64,000 nucleotides of DNA. Source: an uncultured Tateyamaria sp. GTDB taxonomy: Bacteria; Pseudomonadota; Alphaproteobacteria; Rhodobacterales; Rhodobacteraceae. The first letter of the stretch is position 1. Every line of letters begins with the position of its first letter. Shown here piece by piece: positions 13,574 to 22,352 of the stretch. Location of the stretch: assembly GCF_947503705.1 (NCBI RefSeq), contig NZ_CANNES010000004.1:188001-252000 (forward strand), written 5' to 3'. The notes beneath the pieces are model-generated. The model searched no databases. It saw only the letters and a list, made by a program, of their open reading frames with translations, and was not told the DNA's origin. The position numbers were made by a program, and so were the translations under genes.

Positions 13574-16057
13574 TTATTTCTCTGTAAATTTAAGCTCAAT
13601 CCGCCGGTTCTGGGCCCGCGCTTCAGCGGTATCTGCGGGGTTCAGCGGCTGATACTGCCCAAACCCGTTTGCCGACAGACGGGTCGGCGAAATCCCGAGG
13701 AAATTCACCATATATTTCACAACCGACAAGGCACGCCCTTGGCTCAATTCCCAGTTGTCCGCAAACTCACCCAAGCCCGAGAGCGGTACATTGTCGGTAT
13801 GCCCATCCACACGGATAACCCAGTCAATTTCGGGTGGGATGTCGTCGGCGATGCTGCGCAGGATGCCAGCAATCTTGGCTATTTCTGCTTCGCCTGCCTC
13901 AGACAGTTCAGCCCCGCCCGGTGGGAATAGGACTTCAGACGAGAACACAAACCGGTCGCCCACAATCTGCACGCCTTCCTGCGCGCCCAGAACATCGCGC
14001 AGCTGCCCAAAGAATTCAGAACGGTAGCGTTCCAGATCTTGCGCTTCCGCCTCAAGGCGCAACCGTTCGGCCTCTTCCAACTCGCGGCGGCGCCGCTCTT
14101 CGGCCGCCACGCGGGCGAGCGCAGTGTTCAGATCGGCGCCCAGCGACTGCAATTGCACATCCTGGGCCGCATCCCGTGCCACCGCATCATCAAGTAACGC
14201 CTGCAACTGGCCCAGTTGCTCGCGCAAGGCAGCAACTTGCTGGTTCAAAAGGGCCGTCTGACGCTGCGCTTCCAGCGTTGCCGCTTCCTCAGCGCTCAGC
14301 GCTTCGCGCGCCGCCGCCAACATCGCTGCCCGGCGATCCGCCTCACTCCTTTGCGCCGCCAGAGCCGCTTCAGTGTCGGCCTTTTCAGCGAGGGCAGCGG
14401 CCAGCCGCGCGCGGACATCTGCGGCGTCCTCGCCCAAAGCACCCAACTCTGTCTCAGCGGCCAATCTCGCAGCCAGCGCAGCCGCCAGTTGTGCGCGCAC
14501 CTCTTCATTGCTGCTGCCCGCCGCTTCGGCATCGGTCAAGGCCGCGTCACGGGCCGCGACGGCTGCGGCCAACTGCACGCGCAGCGCCTCAAGGTCATCG
14601 CCTTGCGCAGCCAATTGCCCTTCGGCTGCCACGCGCGCCGCCAATGCTGCGGCCAAACGATCGCGTATCTCGCTCAATTCCAGGCTCGACGCCTCAAGCC
14701 GCGCTTCAAGGGCCGTCATCCGCGCCGACAAATCAGCCACCTCTGCGTCAGAGGCGGCGCGCCCCGCCTGGGCGTCGGCCAATTGCCCCTCCAGATCGGT
14801 CACAACTGCGCCTTGTGCTTCCAACGCTGCTTGCGCCGCGCTCAACTCCGTTTGCAATTCCGCCGTCGTGACGGTGCGCCCTTCAAGCGCATCCTCCACC
14901 GCCCGCAACCGCGCTTCCAGTGTCGCGGCCTCTGCGCTGCGGGTGTCCAAGGCATTCAGCGCGCGGGTCAGTTGTGCCTCAAGATCAGCCGCCGCTGCCG
15001 CGCCACCTTCGGCATCCAACAAGGCGGCCGCCAATTGTGCTTCAAGGCTGCTGCGCTCGCCCGCTAGGGCCGTATTTTCGGCGCGTGCACCATCAAGGTC
15101 GGCCAAGGCCGTCGCCAATTGAGCCTCAAGATCAACGATTTGAGCTTGCGCCGCAGTGGCACTTCCATCCGCCAAGTCCACCGCCAGAAGGGCGGCGGCC
15201 AGTTGCGCATCCAGATCCTGCTCTGCCGCTTGGGCTGCTGCGAGCAGTGTCAGCGTATCCTCGGCCTCCTGCCGTTGCGCTTCCAGCGCCAAGGTCATCG
15301 CGGTCAGCTCTGCATCTGCATTCGCCAACCTCTCCCGCAGGGCCTCCGCTGCGGCGGCCTCGGCCAAACGCGCTGCCTCTTCGGCGGTCAGCGCATCGCG
15401 CGCGGCCTCCAAATCGGCCTGTAATGTGGCCGCTTGATCCGCGCTATCGGCGTTGCGGCTGCGCAGATCGTCAATCAGCGCCTGCAACGCCTCTGTACGG
15501 GCCGCCGCCAATCGTGCCGCTTCCAGACCTGCATCCACTTCTGTGCGCGCCTGCGCCAGAGCCAGGTTCAACGCCTCCTGCTCTGACAGAATGCGGCTTT
15601 GCTCCTCTTCCAGACCTGCAACGGTTTGCAATGCGCCATCCCGTTCTGCGATCAAAGCCGCCACTTGCGCTTCGAAACTGGTGATGCGCGTCTCTGCCGT
15701 GACAAGGGCCGCTGCCTGCGCATCGCGCTCGGACGTCAAAGCGGCGATCTGAGCGGCCTGGCTCTCCACCTCCGACTGCGCATCGCTCAGCGACGTATTC
15801 AGGGCGGACAAACGGGCGTCCAACTGATTGGCCCGGCGCTCTTCCAGACCAAGGGCCTGGGCCAACGCCGCGACTTCGCCTGCCAATTGATCCAGTTCGG
15901 TTTCCTGCCCGCTGATGGTCTCGCGCAGAACAAACTGCACGACCATAAATATGGTCAGCACAAACATCAGCACCAGCAAAAGACCCGTCATCGCATCGAC
16001 AAAGCCCGGCCAGATCGAGGCCTGAAACCGCTGCCCTGTGCGCCGCGACAGTGCCAT
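13574..16057 (-). CDS. MotB/OmpA-like stator subunit with very long coiled coil
   Basis: An 827-residue protein. A single membrane helix lies at about residues 16-44, with an aspartate in the MotB/ExbD/ZorB position (WPGFVDAMTGLLLVLMF). Residues about 46-670 are Ala/Glu/Leu-rich coiled coil built from loosely repeating units (ARLAAALA, LEAQLAAAL, DLEAQL). The last 150 or so residues are an OmpA peptidoglycan-binding domain (VDGHTDNVPLSG, SANGFGQYQPLN, AQNRRIELKF). It lies 2 bases after its MotA-like partner, so the two probably form an ion-driven inner-membrane complex anchored to peptidoglycan. Database entries often call such proteins peptidoglycan-binding. The role is unknown to me. Confidence 0.8.
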   Translation of the reverse strand: MALSRRTGQRFQASIWPGFVDAMTGLLLVLMFVLTIFMVVQFVLRETISGQETELDQLAGEVAALAQALGLEERRANQLDARLSALNTSLSDAQSEVESQAAQIAALTSERDAQAAALVTAETRITSFEAQVAALIAERDGALQTVAGLEEEQSRILSEQEALNLALAQARTEVDAGLEAARLAAARTEALQALIDDLRSRNADSADQAATLQADLEAARDALTAEEAARLAEAAAAEALRERLANADAELTAMTLALEAQRQEAEDTLTLLAAAQAAEQDLDAQLAAALLAVDLADGSATAAQAQIVDLEAQLATALADLDGARAENTALAGERSSLEAQLAAALLDAEGGAAAAADLEAQLTRALNALDTRSAEAATLEARLRAVEDALEGRTVTTAELQTELSAAQAALEAQGAVVTDLEGQLADAQAGRAASDAEVADLSARMTALEARLEASSLELSEIRDRLAAALAARVAAEGQLAAQGDDLEALRVQLAAAVAARDAALTDAEAAGSSNEEVRAQLAAALAARLAAETELGALGEDAADVRARLAAALAEKADTEAALAAQRSEADRRAAMLAAAREALSAEEAATLEAQRQTALLNQQVAALREQLGQLQALLDDAVARDAAQDVQLQSLGADLNTALARVAAEERRRRELEEAERLRLEAEAQDLERYRSEFFGQLRDVLGAQEGVQIVGDRFVFSSEVLFPPGGAELSEAGEAEIAKIAGILRSIADDIPPEIDWVIRVDGHTDNVPLSGLGEFADNWELSQGRALSVVKYMVNFLGISPTRLSANGFGQYQPLNPADTAEARAQNRRIELKFTEK

Positions 16058-16059
16058 GC

Positions 16060-17256
16060 TCAGCCGTTCCCTTCGCCCTGACCGCCACCACCGCGTTTGC
16101 GGTTCTGGCCGCGCGGCTGGCTGAGAGCCGAGGCAAGTGCGGATATGTCAGTGCGCAACTCGGCCATGGTTTCCTGACGACCTGCACTGATTTCCTCAAG
16201 AATGCGGAGCATTTGCACGTCGATGGACCGCAGCCGCATCCGGCTTTCGGCATCGATGCCATCGCCCACGCCTTGCCGTTCAATCGTGGCAATCAGGCGT
16301 TCCTGCCCCTCGACCATCCGGTCAAGCGCGTCCGTCCCGCTGCCTTGCCCCTGCATCTCCAGCGTCAGGCGTTCGACGGAATCGGCCAATTTACCCAGCT
16401 TTTCATCCACCATTGAGCGGCTGATGTCTGACTGGGTGAACATGGTTTGCAAGCTTTCCATCTGTTCGGCCAGATGATCAATGACGCCTGCCATGGCGTT
16501 CGGCTCGCCCGTGCTCTCCCCTTCGGCGGCAAATCCGACACGCGTGATCGAGCTCAGCCATTCTTCCAATTCGCGGTAAAACCGGTTCTGGCCGTGTCCG
16601 GCAAAAAGCTCCAAAAGACCCACAATCAACGACCCGGCAAGTCCCAGAAGGGAAGAAGCAAAGGCCACGCCCATACCGCCCAACTGCTCTTCCAGTCCGC
16701 TCATCAAGCGGGCAAAGACGGCAAACCCGGCCTCGCCATCCTGCGGTGCAAGGCTTCGGATTGTGTCGACGAGCGCAGGCACCGTTGTGGCCAGACCATA
16801 AAAAGTGCCCAGAAGACCCAGGAAAATCAGTAAGTTGACGATGTAGCGCGTGATTTCGCGCACCTCGTCGATCCGTGTGGCAACTGAATCGAGGATCGAC
16901 CGCGTTGAAGTCGCGTTCAATTGCATCCGCGATCCGCGCGACCGCAAGAGCGAGGCCAAAGACGCCAAAAGCTGCGGCGCCTTGCCCGACGCGTTGGGGC
17001 CCTCGCTGGCAAATTGCTCGATCCACTGCACCGACCGGATCAGCTGAAACACCATCCAGAAACAGGCAACGACGCCCACGGCAAAGACAAACAGGATGAA
17101 CCCGTTCAGGTAGGGGTTCGCCTCGAACACCGGCAAAACGCGCGGCAAGGCCAGAACTACGCCAAAGCCCGACAGGCCAAGGACGATGATCATCAACAAA
17201 ATCTGCTGCACCGGCTGGGAAAAGTGCGGCTGCGCCTCGGGTGTGGCCTGTGCCAT
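16060..17256 (-). CDS. MotA/TolQ/ExbB-like proton channel subunit
   Basis: A 398-residue protein with four predicted membrane helices (about 18-38, 52-72, 138-158, 194-216), the last two matching the MotA/TolQ/ExbB core (LLGTFYGLATTVPALVDTI and GGMGVAFASSLLGLAGSL). A cytoplasmic helical tail of about 170 residues follows, ending in a Gly/Arg/Lys-rich tip. It is the first gene of a two-gene unit with the MotB/OmpA-like partner. No flagellar, tol or ton genes are near, so it need not be a flagellar stator. The arrangement resembles ZorA-ZorB of Zorya defence, but no zorC, zorD or zorE-like gene is present. Confidence 0.85.
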   Translation of the reverse strand: MAQATPEAQPHFSQPVQQILLMIIVLGLSGFGVVLALPRVLPVFEANPYLNGFILFVFAVGVVACFWMVFQLIRSVQWIEQFASEGPNASGKAPQLLASLASLLRSRGSRMQLNATSTRSILDSVATRIDEVREITRYIVNLLIFLGLLGTFYGLATTVPALVDTIRSLAPQDGEAGFAVFARLMSGLEEQLGGMGVAFASSLLGLAGSLIVGLLELFAGHGQNRFYRELEEWLSSITRVGFAAEGESTGEPNAMAGVIDHLAEQMESLQTMFTQSDISRSMVDEKLGKLADSVERLTLEMQGQGSGTDALDRMVEGQERLIATIERQGVGDGIDAESRMRLRSIDVQMLRILEEISAGRQETMAELRTDISALASALSQPRGQNRKRGGGGQGEGNG

Positions 17257-17329
17257 ATCTGGCTCCTGACCCCTTATTTGCTCTGCTCTGGCGCTAATCT
17301 AATGGGTTTTCTGCAAAAGCGCCAAGGAT

Positions 17330-17860
17330 TTATGGCGAAATCGCTGCAACGCGGCGCGCGAGCCAATCCAGATCGGGATCGGCCACACCCAATGCGTGCA
17401 AATGGTCGGCGGTGTTGTATAAGTATTCGCTGTTCGGGCCCCGGCCCCCATGGGCATGAGCGATGATCCGAGCCTGTTCTTCCAGCGGCAAACCACCGCA
17501 ATATTGCACATGCTCGACATCAATGACGTAAGTGACGGCCGTGACCGCCTCACCGTTTGACAGCGTTACATTCAGCATCTTTTCCAGATAGGCCGCCGAT
17601 ACCAACTCGCGTTCGCGCAAATAAGCCAGCGTCGCGTCCTCTGTACCCGGTGCCACGCGCAGTGCAACACCATGGCATTCGGCCCCTTCCACTTCGTCCA
17701 AGGCCAGCACAAGGCCCGGCTTTGCCTCTGACCCCCGGTGGTGGATCGACCGCATGCAGAACGACCGGGCATAGCCGGGCAGCCGCGCCATTACCTCTTC
17801 GGCCACGTCAAAGCCGGGGTTCCAAAGCAGACTGCCATATCCAAACACCCACATCGTCAT
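17330..17860 (-). CDS. chaC: Gamma-glutamylcyclotransferase, ChaC family
   Basis: A 176-residue protein of the ChaC family, which cleaves glutathione to 5-oxoproline and Cys-Gly. The VFGYGSLLWNPGFD loop near the N-terminus is diagnostic; the catalytic glutamate is expected in the LRERELVSAAYLE segment, and YCGGLPLEEQARIIA with GPNSEYLYNT are typical. The ATG at 17858-17860 is chosen because it starts the family's usual MTMWVFGYGS, with AAAGGA upstream; the frame stays open for another 280 codons upstream without coding character. Confidence 0.93.
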   Translation of the reverse strand: MTMWVFGYGSLLWNPGFDVAEEVMARLPGYARSFCMRSIHHRGSEAKPGLVLALDEVEGAECHGVALRVAPGTEDATLAYLRERELVSAAYLEKMLNVTLSNGEAVTAVTYVIDVEHVQYCGGLPLEEQARIIAHAHGGRGPNSEYLYNTADHLHALGVADPDLDWLARRVAAISP

Positions 17861-17926
17861 TCGCGCTGGTCCTTTCCCTATCCGGTGCGATAGACCCGAT
17901 TTTTGACCAGAGGGAAAGGGCAAGCC

Positions 17927-18925
17927 ATGCGCAAACTGACCGGAATCGTGATCGTGATGGCCCTGATCTGGGTCGGCTGGTGGGTGATTGCGTCCAACAG
18001 TCTGCGCGGCGGTATCGCTGCCTGGCTGGACGCCCGCGTGTCCGAAGGGTGGCAAGCCGATGTGACCGCGATTGAAGCCGGTGGATTTCCCCTTTCGCTG
18101 CAAACGGGCCTTGTCGATCTGGCATTGGCTGATCCCGAAGCAGGCCTCGCGATCCAGACCGAGCGCCTCGACATCGCTGCCCCCGCCTGGTGGCCTGGCG
18201 ACGTGACGGTCACGCTGAACGATAGGCCGATCCTTCTGGCCTCCCCGCTGGGCCGCAACACATTGACCATGCAGAACAGCGTAATCGAGATGAACCTGCA
18301 CCCCGGCTCTGCCCTCGAACTTGAGGCGCTGGGATGGACCTCTGGGCCATGGGCGCTGGCAGACCCAGGCGGGCCTTTGATCGCGGCAGATGATCTGACG
18401 CTTACCATGACCCAAACTGACGGGCCGACTTATGACCTCGTGGCGCGGGCCACCAGCTTTGAACCCGGCGACGGCCCCCGCCGGGCCTTGCGCCTGCCCG
18501 ATGGCTTTGCACGCCGTTTTGACAGTCTTCAGGTCATGGCAGCTGTAACTTTTGACACTCCGTGGGACCGCACCGCGTTGGACACCCGACGCCCGCAACC
18601 GCGCCAGATCACGCTGCACCGGGCCGAGGCCAAATGGGGCGACCTGCAACTCAATTTTGCCGCTGATCTGAAGGTGGACACCGCGGGCCTGGCCAATGGA
18701 ACTCTGTCGCTTCAGGCGCAAAACTGGCGCAGCATGCTGGATCTGGCGGAAACCTCAGGCGCTCTGCCCCGCGGCGTGCGCGGCCAGGCCGAAGGCATCC
18801 TGCAAGCCCTGGCAGGGGCTTCGGGCAACGCCGAAACGCTTGACGTGACCCTGGCGGTCAAAAACGGCGTGCTTGCACTGGGCTTTATCCCGATCGCACG
18901 TCTACCACCGCTCGTCCTGCGCTGA
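17927..18925 (+). CDS. DUF2125 family protein
   Basis: A 332-residue protein with one N-terminal membrane anchor (about residues 5-24, IVIVMALIWVGWWVIASN) and a large beta-rich periplasmic part. Its pattern (GGFPLSLQTGLVDLAL, the PAWWPGDVTVTL box, a late RLPPLVLR end) fits DUF2125 proteins found across Rhodobacterales and Rhizobiales. The start is the ATG at 17927 with GGGAAAGGG upstream rather than the ATG at 17903. Function unknown; a role in envelope or lipid traffic is sometimes guessed for such proteins but is not shown here. Confidence 0.75.
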   Translation: MRKLTGIVIVMALIWVGWWVIASNSLRGGIAAWLDARVSEGWQADVTAIEAGGFPLSLQTGLVDLALADPEAGLAIQTERLDIAAPAWWPGDVTVTLNDRPILLASPLGRNTLTMQNSVIEMNLHPGSALELEALGWTSGPWALADPGGPLIAADDLTLTMTQTDGPTYDLVARATSFEPGDGPRRALRLPDGFARRFDSLQVMAAVTFDTPWDRTALDTRRPQPRQITLHRAEAKWGDLQLNFAADLKVDTAGLANGTLSLQAQNWRSMLDLAETSGALPRGVRGQAEGILQALAGASGNAETLDVTLAVKNGVLALGFIPIARLPPLVLR

Positions 18926-19008
18926 AGCGTTCCGTACTTCCGTTTGCAAGCACTCCTGTAGGGAGCTGCAGGCCGGGGCAATGACCCAAACAAGGTCTCA
19001 TGGCCAGG

Positions 19009-19740
19009 CTACCGGCAATAGGGCCCACTGCGATAGCGTGCCGTGTCAAAGTGAAAATGATCACGGTGAAACCTGTCGGAATTCGGGCCCAAAACCGTGC
19101 CAAACGGCCCGCAGGCATCCTGGTGCATACCGCGCAACGCGCGACGATGTCGCGAACTCCAGTCATTCAACACTGTCAACCGGGTCCCGTTTTGCATGAC
19201 AAAGCCCGAAATATCGATGGCCCGTCCTTTGCCATGTTCGGAAATGCGCGCGCCGGGCTGGTTGTTGCGGGTCCGGCAGGCATAATGGGCCGCGACACGG
19301 TATTGCACCAGGCCACCGCCGACATTGCGCAAACGTTTTTTGGCGCTGCGTTCCGTCCATTTTTTCAGGGCCTTGGCCGTGTTACAATCCATGAGGGCAG
19401 GTTGGCTCAGGCTCACGCCAGCGACTGAGCGCAGGCGCACCGCGTCCTCGATCCCGCAGCCATTTATCCGGCCCGGAACGGCGCCGACAGCTTCGCCTTG
19501 CAAGTCCGGATCGCCGCAGACCTGACCTTTGCGCCGCGCCGTTCGGCGGGCCATCGCCTGCTGGACAATCGCGCGTGGACGCAAGGTCGGACGCAGCGAG
19601 GCAAAGAAATGCGCCGGTGCCGCGGCTTCGGTCGCCACTGGGACCGCCTGCGTTGCACGGGCAACGGGGCGGATGGACGCCTCGGGTGCCGCGGTCGCCA
19701 CGCCTGCCAAAAGCGCCAGTACGAGCGTCGCGCCCTTCAT
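19009..19740 (-). CDS. Extensin-like C-terminal domain protein (putative D,D-peptidase fold)
   Basis: A 243-residue exported protein: signal peptide about 1-17 (MKGATLVLALLAGVATA), a variable linker, then the extensin-like C domain with CGIEDAVRLRSVAGVSL, MDCNTAKALKKW, RISEHGKGRAIDIS and DRFHRDHFHFD. The His/Asp pattern SEHGKGRAID plus HRDHFHFD matches zinc peptidases of the M15/MepA kind, so peptidoglycan hydrolysis is plausible but unproven. Four cysteines suggest disulfides. Its ATG overlaps the tyrA stop by 4 bases, making it the third gene of a hisC-tyrA operon. Confidence 0.85.
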   Translation of the reverse strand: MKGATLVLALLAGVATAAPEASIRPVARATQAVPVATEAAAPAHFFASLRPTLRPRAIVQQAMARRTARRKGQVCGDPDLQGEAVGAVPGRINGCGIEDAVRLRSVAGVSLSQPALMDCNTAKALKKWTERSAKKRLRNVGGGLVQYRVAAHYACRTRNNQPGARISEHGKGRAIDISGFVMQNGTRLTVLNDWSSRHRRALRGMHQDACGPFGTVLGPNSDRFHRDHFHFDTARYRSGPYCR

Positions 19741-20648
19741 CGTTTTGCCCCGCGCCCAAAGTCGGGGGCATCCGTGTCCTGTCCCGCTTCGATGATGCCG
19801 CGCCGAATGGCACGCGTGCGGGTGAAATAGTCGTGCAAATGGTCACCATCGCCCATTCGGATCGCGCGCTGGAGGGCAAACAGCTCCTCGGTAAAGCGGC
19901 CCAGAATTTCCAGCGTCGCATCCTTGTTGGTGAGGAACACGTCGCGCCACATGGTTGGATCGCTGGCTGCAATGCGGGTAAAATCGCGAAAGCCCGCGGC
20001 AGAGAATTTGATGATCTCACTGTCGGTCACACGCCGCAGATCATCGGCCACGCCCACCATCGTGTAGGCGATCAGGTGCGGCGCGTGGCTGGTCACCGCG
20101 CAGACCAGATCGTGGTGCTCTGGCTCCATTTCCTCGACAAAGGCGCCCATGGCCTCCCACAACTGCCGTAGCTTGGCGGTCGCAGCCACATCCACGCCCT
20201 CTACCGGCACCAACAGCGTCCAGCGCTTTTCAAAAAGTTCGGCAAAACCCGATTCGGGCCCCGAGTGTTCGGTGCCAGCCATCGGGTGGCCCGGGACAAA
20301 ATGCACATGCGGCGGCAAATGAGGCCCAACCACATCGATCACCTCGCGCTTGACCGACCCCACATCCGTGACTGTTGCACCCGGTGCCAGATGCGGTGCC
20401 ATTTCGGCGGCGACCGCGCCCATGGCCCCCACGGGCACACACAAAACGACGAGGTCCGCGCCTTCAACCGCCTCGGCCACGCTGTCACAAACCCGGTCGC
20501 ACAAACCAATGCGCCGGGCCGTGTCGCGCGTGGCTTGCGTTCGGGCATAGCCTGTCACCTCACCAGCCAGCCCATCCCGCCTCATCGCCCAGAACATCGA
20601 CGAGGCGATCAATCCCAGCCCGATCAGGGCCACGCGTTCATAGATCAT
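19737..20648 (-). CDS. tyrA: Prephenate/arogenate dehydrogenase
   Basis: A 303-residue NAD(P)-dependent enzyme of tyrosine synthesis, decarboxylating prephenate and/or arogenate. The Rossmann motif is LIGLGLIASSM at residues 8-18. Further markers are DVGSVKREV, the PGHPMAGTEHSGPESG active-site loop, TSHAPHLIAY and AAGFRDFTRIAASDPTMW. It is not fused to chorismate mutase. It overlaps hisC and the extensin-like gene by 4 bases each (ATGA). Prephenate versus arogenate preference cannot be read from the sequence. Confidence 0.95.
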   Translation of the reverse strand: MIYERVALIGLGLIASSMFWAMRRDGLAGEVTGYARTQATRDTARRIGLCDRVCDSVAEAVEGADLVVLCVPVGAMGAVAAEMAPHLAPGATVTDVGSVKREVIDVVGPHLPPHVHFVPGHPMAGTEHSGPESGFAELFEKRWTLLVPVEGVDVAATAKLRQLWEAMGAFVEEMEPEHHDLVCAVTSHAPHLIAYTMVGVADDLRRVTDSEIIKFSAAGFRDFTRIAASDPTMWRDVFLTNKDATLEILGRFTEELFALQRAIRMGDGDHLHDYFTRTRAIRRGIIEAGQDTDAPDFGRGAKR

Positions 20649-21733
20649 GCCGCAGCCCCTTCACGCCAGCGCGTCAACGCCGCGATCACGCGGCCTGTCT
20701 GCTCCGCATCGCCCACTGTGATCCGCAACCCCTCGGGAAAGCCATAGCCCGCAACGCGCCGGATCAGGATACCATCGGCATTCAACGCGGCCTCTGCTGC
20801 GTCCGCCTCTTCCACAGTTTCGGCGCGGGCCAGCACAAAGTTTGCATGGCTCTCGTCGCAGGCCAGTCCAAGCTGGCGCAATGCGCCCGTCAGCCGCGCT
20901 CGCTGCTCTACATTCAAAGCCACGCATTTCTCGACCCAAGCGGTATCGCGCACCGCCGCCTCGGCTGCGGCCAATTGCACCACCGAAAGGTTAAAGGGCT
21001 GCCGGATTCGCGTCATTACGTCGATCATTGCTTGCGGGCCATAACCCCAGCCGATGCGCAGCCCGCCCAACCCGTAAATCTTGGAAAAGGTCCGCGTCAC
21101 CAACACGTTATCGCGGTCACGGGCCAACGAGATGCCGCCATCGTAGCCCACCGCGAACTCGACATAGGCCCCGTCGATGACCAGGATCACGTAGTCGGGC
21201 AAGCCATCTGCCAATCGCTCCAATTCCTCCATGGGCAACAAGGTGCCCGTGGGGTTCGCCGGATTCGCCAGCAACACTATTCGGGTCCGATCGGTGACGG
21301 CCTCAAGGATCGCGTCCACGTCCACAACCCGCTCATGCTCGGCCACGCACACACGCGTAGCCCCAGCCATGTTGGCCAAGATCGGATACATGGAAAACCC
21401 ATGTTCAGTATAGATGATCTCGTCGCCCGGTCCGGCAAAGGCCTGGGTCACGAATTGCAAAACCTCGTCTGACCCCACGCCGCAAATCAGCCGGTCCGCC
21501 TCAAGGCCCCAAGTCTGGGCAATGGCCGAGCGCAGGGCTGCGTGATCGGTTGAAGGATAAAGGTGCAGACCTGACGCCGCAGCACCCAGAGCTTCGACCG
21601 CCGAAGGCGGTGCGCCCAACGGATTTTCGTTCGAGCTGAGCTTGAGCACATCCGTCACACCAGCCAAATGCGACTGCCCGCCCTGATAAAGCGCGATGTC
21701 CATTATGCCGGGTTGTGCCGTGATGCGGGTCAT
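20645..21733 (-). CDS. hisC: Histidinol-phosphate aminotransferase family (HisC)
   Basis: A 362-residue fold-type I PLP enzyme. The PLP lysine lies in RTFSKIYGLGGLRIGWG; SSNENPLGAPPSAVEAL (substrate recognition), NPANPTGT and the arginine-containing C-terminal RITVGD are typical of HisC. Placement upstream of and coupled to tyrA is common in alphaproteobacteria, where these enzymes also transaminate aromatic precursors, so a broad-specificity role in tyrosine/phenylalanine synthesis is as likely as histidine synthesis. The start ATG is at 21731-21733. Confidence 0.93.
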   Translation of the reverse strand: MTRITAQPGIMDIALYQGGQSHLAGVTDVLKLSSNENPLGAPPSAVEALGAAASGLHLYPSTDHAALRSAIAQTWGLEADRLICGVGSDEVLQFVTQAFAGPGDEIIYTEHGFSMYPILANMAGATRVCVAEHERVVDVDAILEAVTDRTRIVLLANPANPTGTLLPMEELERLADGLPDYVILVIDGAYVEFAVGYDGGISLARDRDNVLVTRTFSKIYGLGGLRIGWGYGPQAMIDVMTRIRQPFNLSVVQLAAAEAAVRDTAWVEKCVALNVEQRARLTGALRQLGLACDESHANFVLARAETVEEADAAEAALNADGILIRRVAGYGFPEGLRITVGDAEQTGRVIAALTRWREGAAA

Positions 21734-21821
21734 GTCTGCCTCCGAAGGTCAGAGCGGTTTTAGGGCGCACGCCCCCGCCTGACCAGAGCCAAATCGACCC
21801 GCCTGCCGCCAGTGGCGAACT

Positions 21822-22241
21822 TCACCCCTTGGCGGGCCGCCAGAGCGGGCCAACAGCCACCAACAGGACCAGCACGTTGAACAGCGCGTTCGACGTCGTG
21901 CCCGACGCAATTGACCCTGCGCTGTCCAGAACGAACCACGCCCCCAGACCCACCAGAACGCTGCGGCGCACGCCCTCGGGTGCGGCATCATAAACCCAGG
22001 CCTGCAAGCACCAGATCATCACGCCCCAGCCAAACAAAAACCCGCCCGTCAAAGCTGACAGAAACCGGGTGCCATAAGCGTCATAGGTGGGTGCGCCATC
22101 CAGCGGCCAAGACAACAGATCCAATGACCAGCGCGCTGGCTCTGACGTGGCCAACATTGTGCCGAGGAAAAAGACAGGCCCGAAAGAGCCCACAACGATC
22201 GCAGTGATCTTGAGCCAGAATTTGTGAAAGGACTGTGTCAT
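21822..22241 (-). CDS. Four-helix membrane protein, unknown
   Basis: A 139-residue protein with about four hydrophobic segments (residues about 11-30, 61-85, 93-110, 116-133). I do not recognise the family. A strong ribosome site (GGAGG) precedes the ATG. It is divergent from the XRE regulator at 22353, with repeated half-sites in the shared intergenic region, so it is a plausible regulatory target of that protein. Confidence 0.7.
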   Translation of the reverse strand: MTQSFHKFWLKITAIVVGSFGPVFFLGTMLATSEPARWSLDLLSWPLDGAPTYDAYGTRFLSALTGGFLFGWGVMIWCLQAWVYDAAPEGVRRSVLVGLGAWFVLDSAGSIASGTTSNALFNVLVLLVAVGPLWRPAKG

Positions 22242-22260
22242 CGGTAGAGCCTCCTGCTTC

Positions 22261-22320
22261 CAGTTACCGAGGCACCTAGCGGGAGGCGGATCATTCAGGC
22301 AATTACTTCACAGGTAACTG
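22261..22320. promoter_or_regulatory. Cluster of repeated half-sites between divergent genes
   Basis: CAGTTACC at 22261-22268 is the exact inverse of GGTAACTG at 22313-22320. A variant half-site CAATTAC (22300-22306) pairs with GTAACTG (22314-22320) across 7 bases, with one mismatch. This is the pattern of an operator for the adjacent XRE regulator; binding is inferred. Confidence 0.5.
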
Positions 22321-22352
22321 ACGGCAGGCTTTTTTAGGTCTAGGCTCGGGCC

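Noticed and set aside
14373-15122. Ala/Ser-rich open frames opposite the coiled-coil gene
   Set aside because: They arise from the repeated GC-rich codons of the coiled coil; composition only.
13574-17256. A Zorya defence system
   Set aside because: Only the ZorA/ZorB-like channel plan is present; no zorC, zorD or zorE-type gene follows, and neighbours are housekeeping genes.
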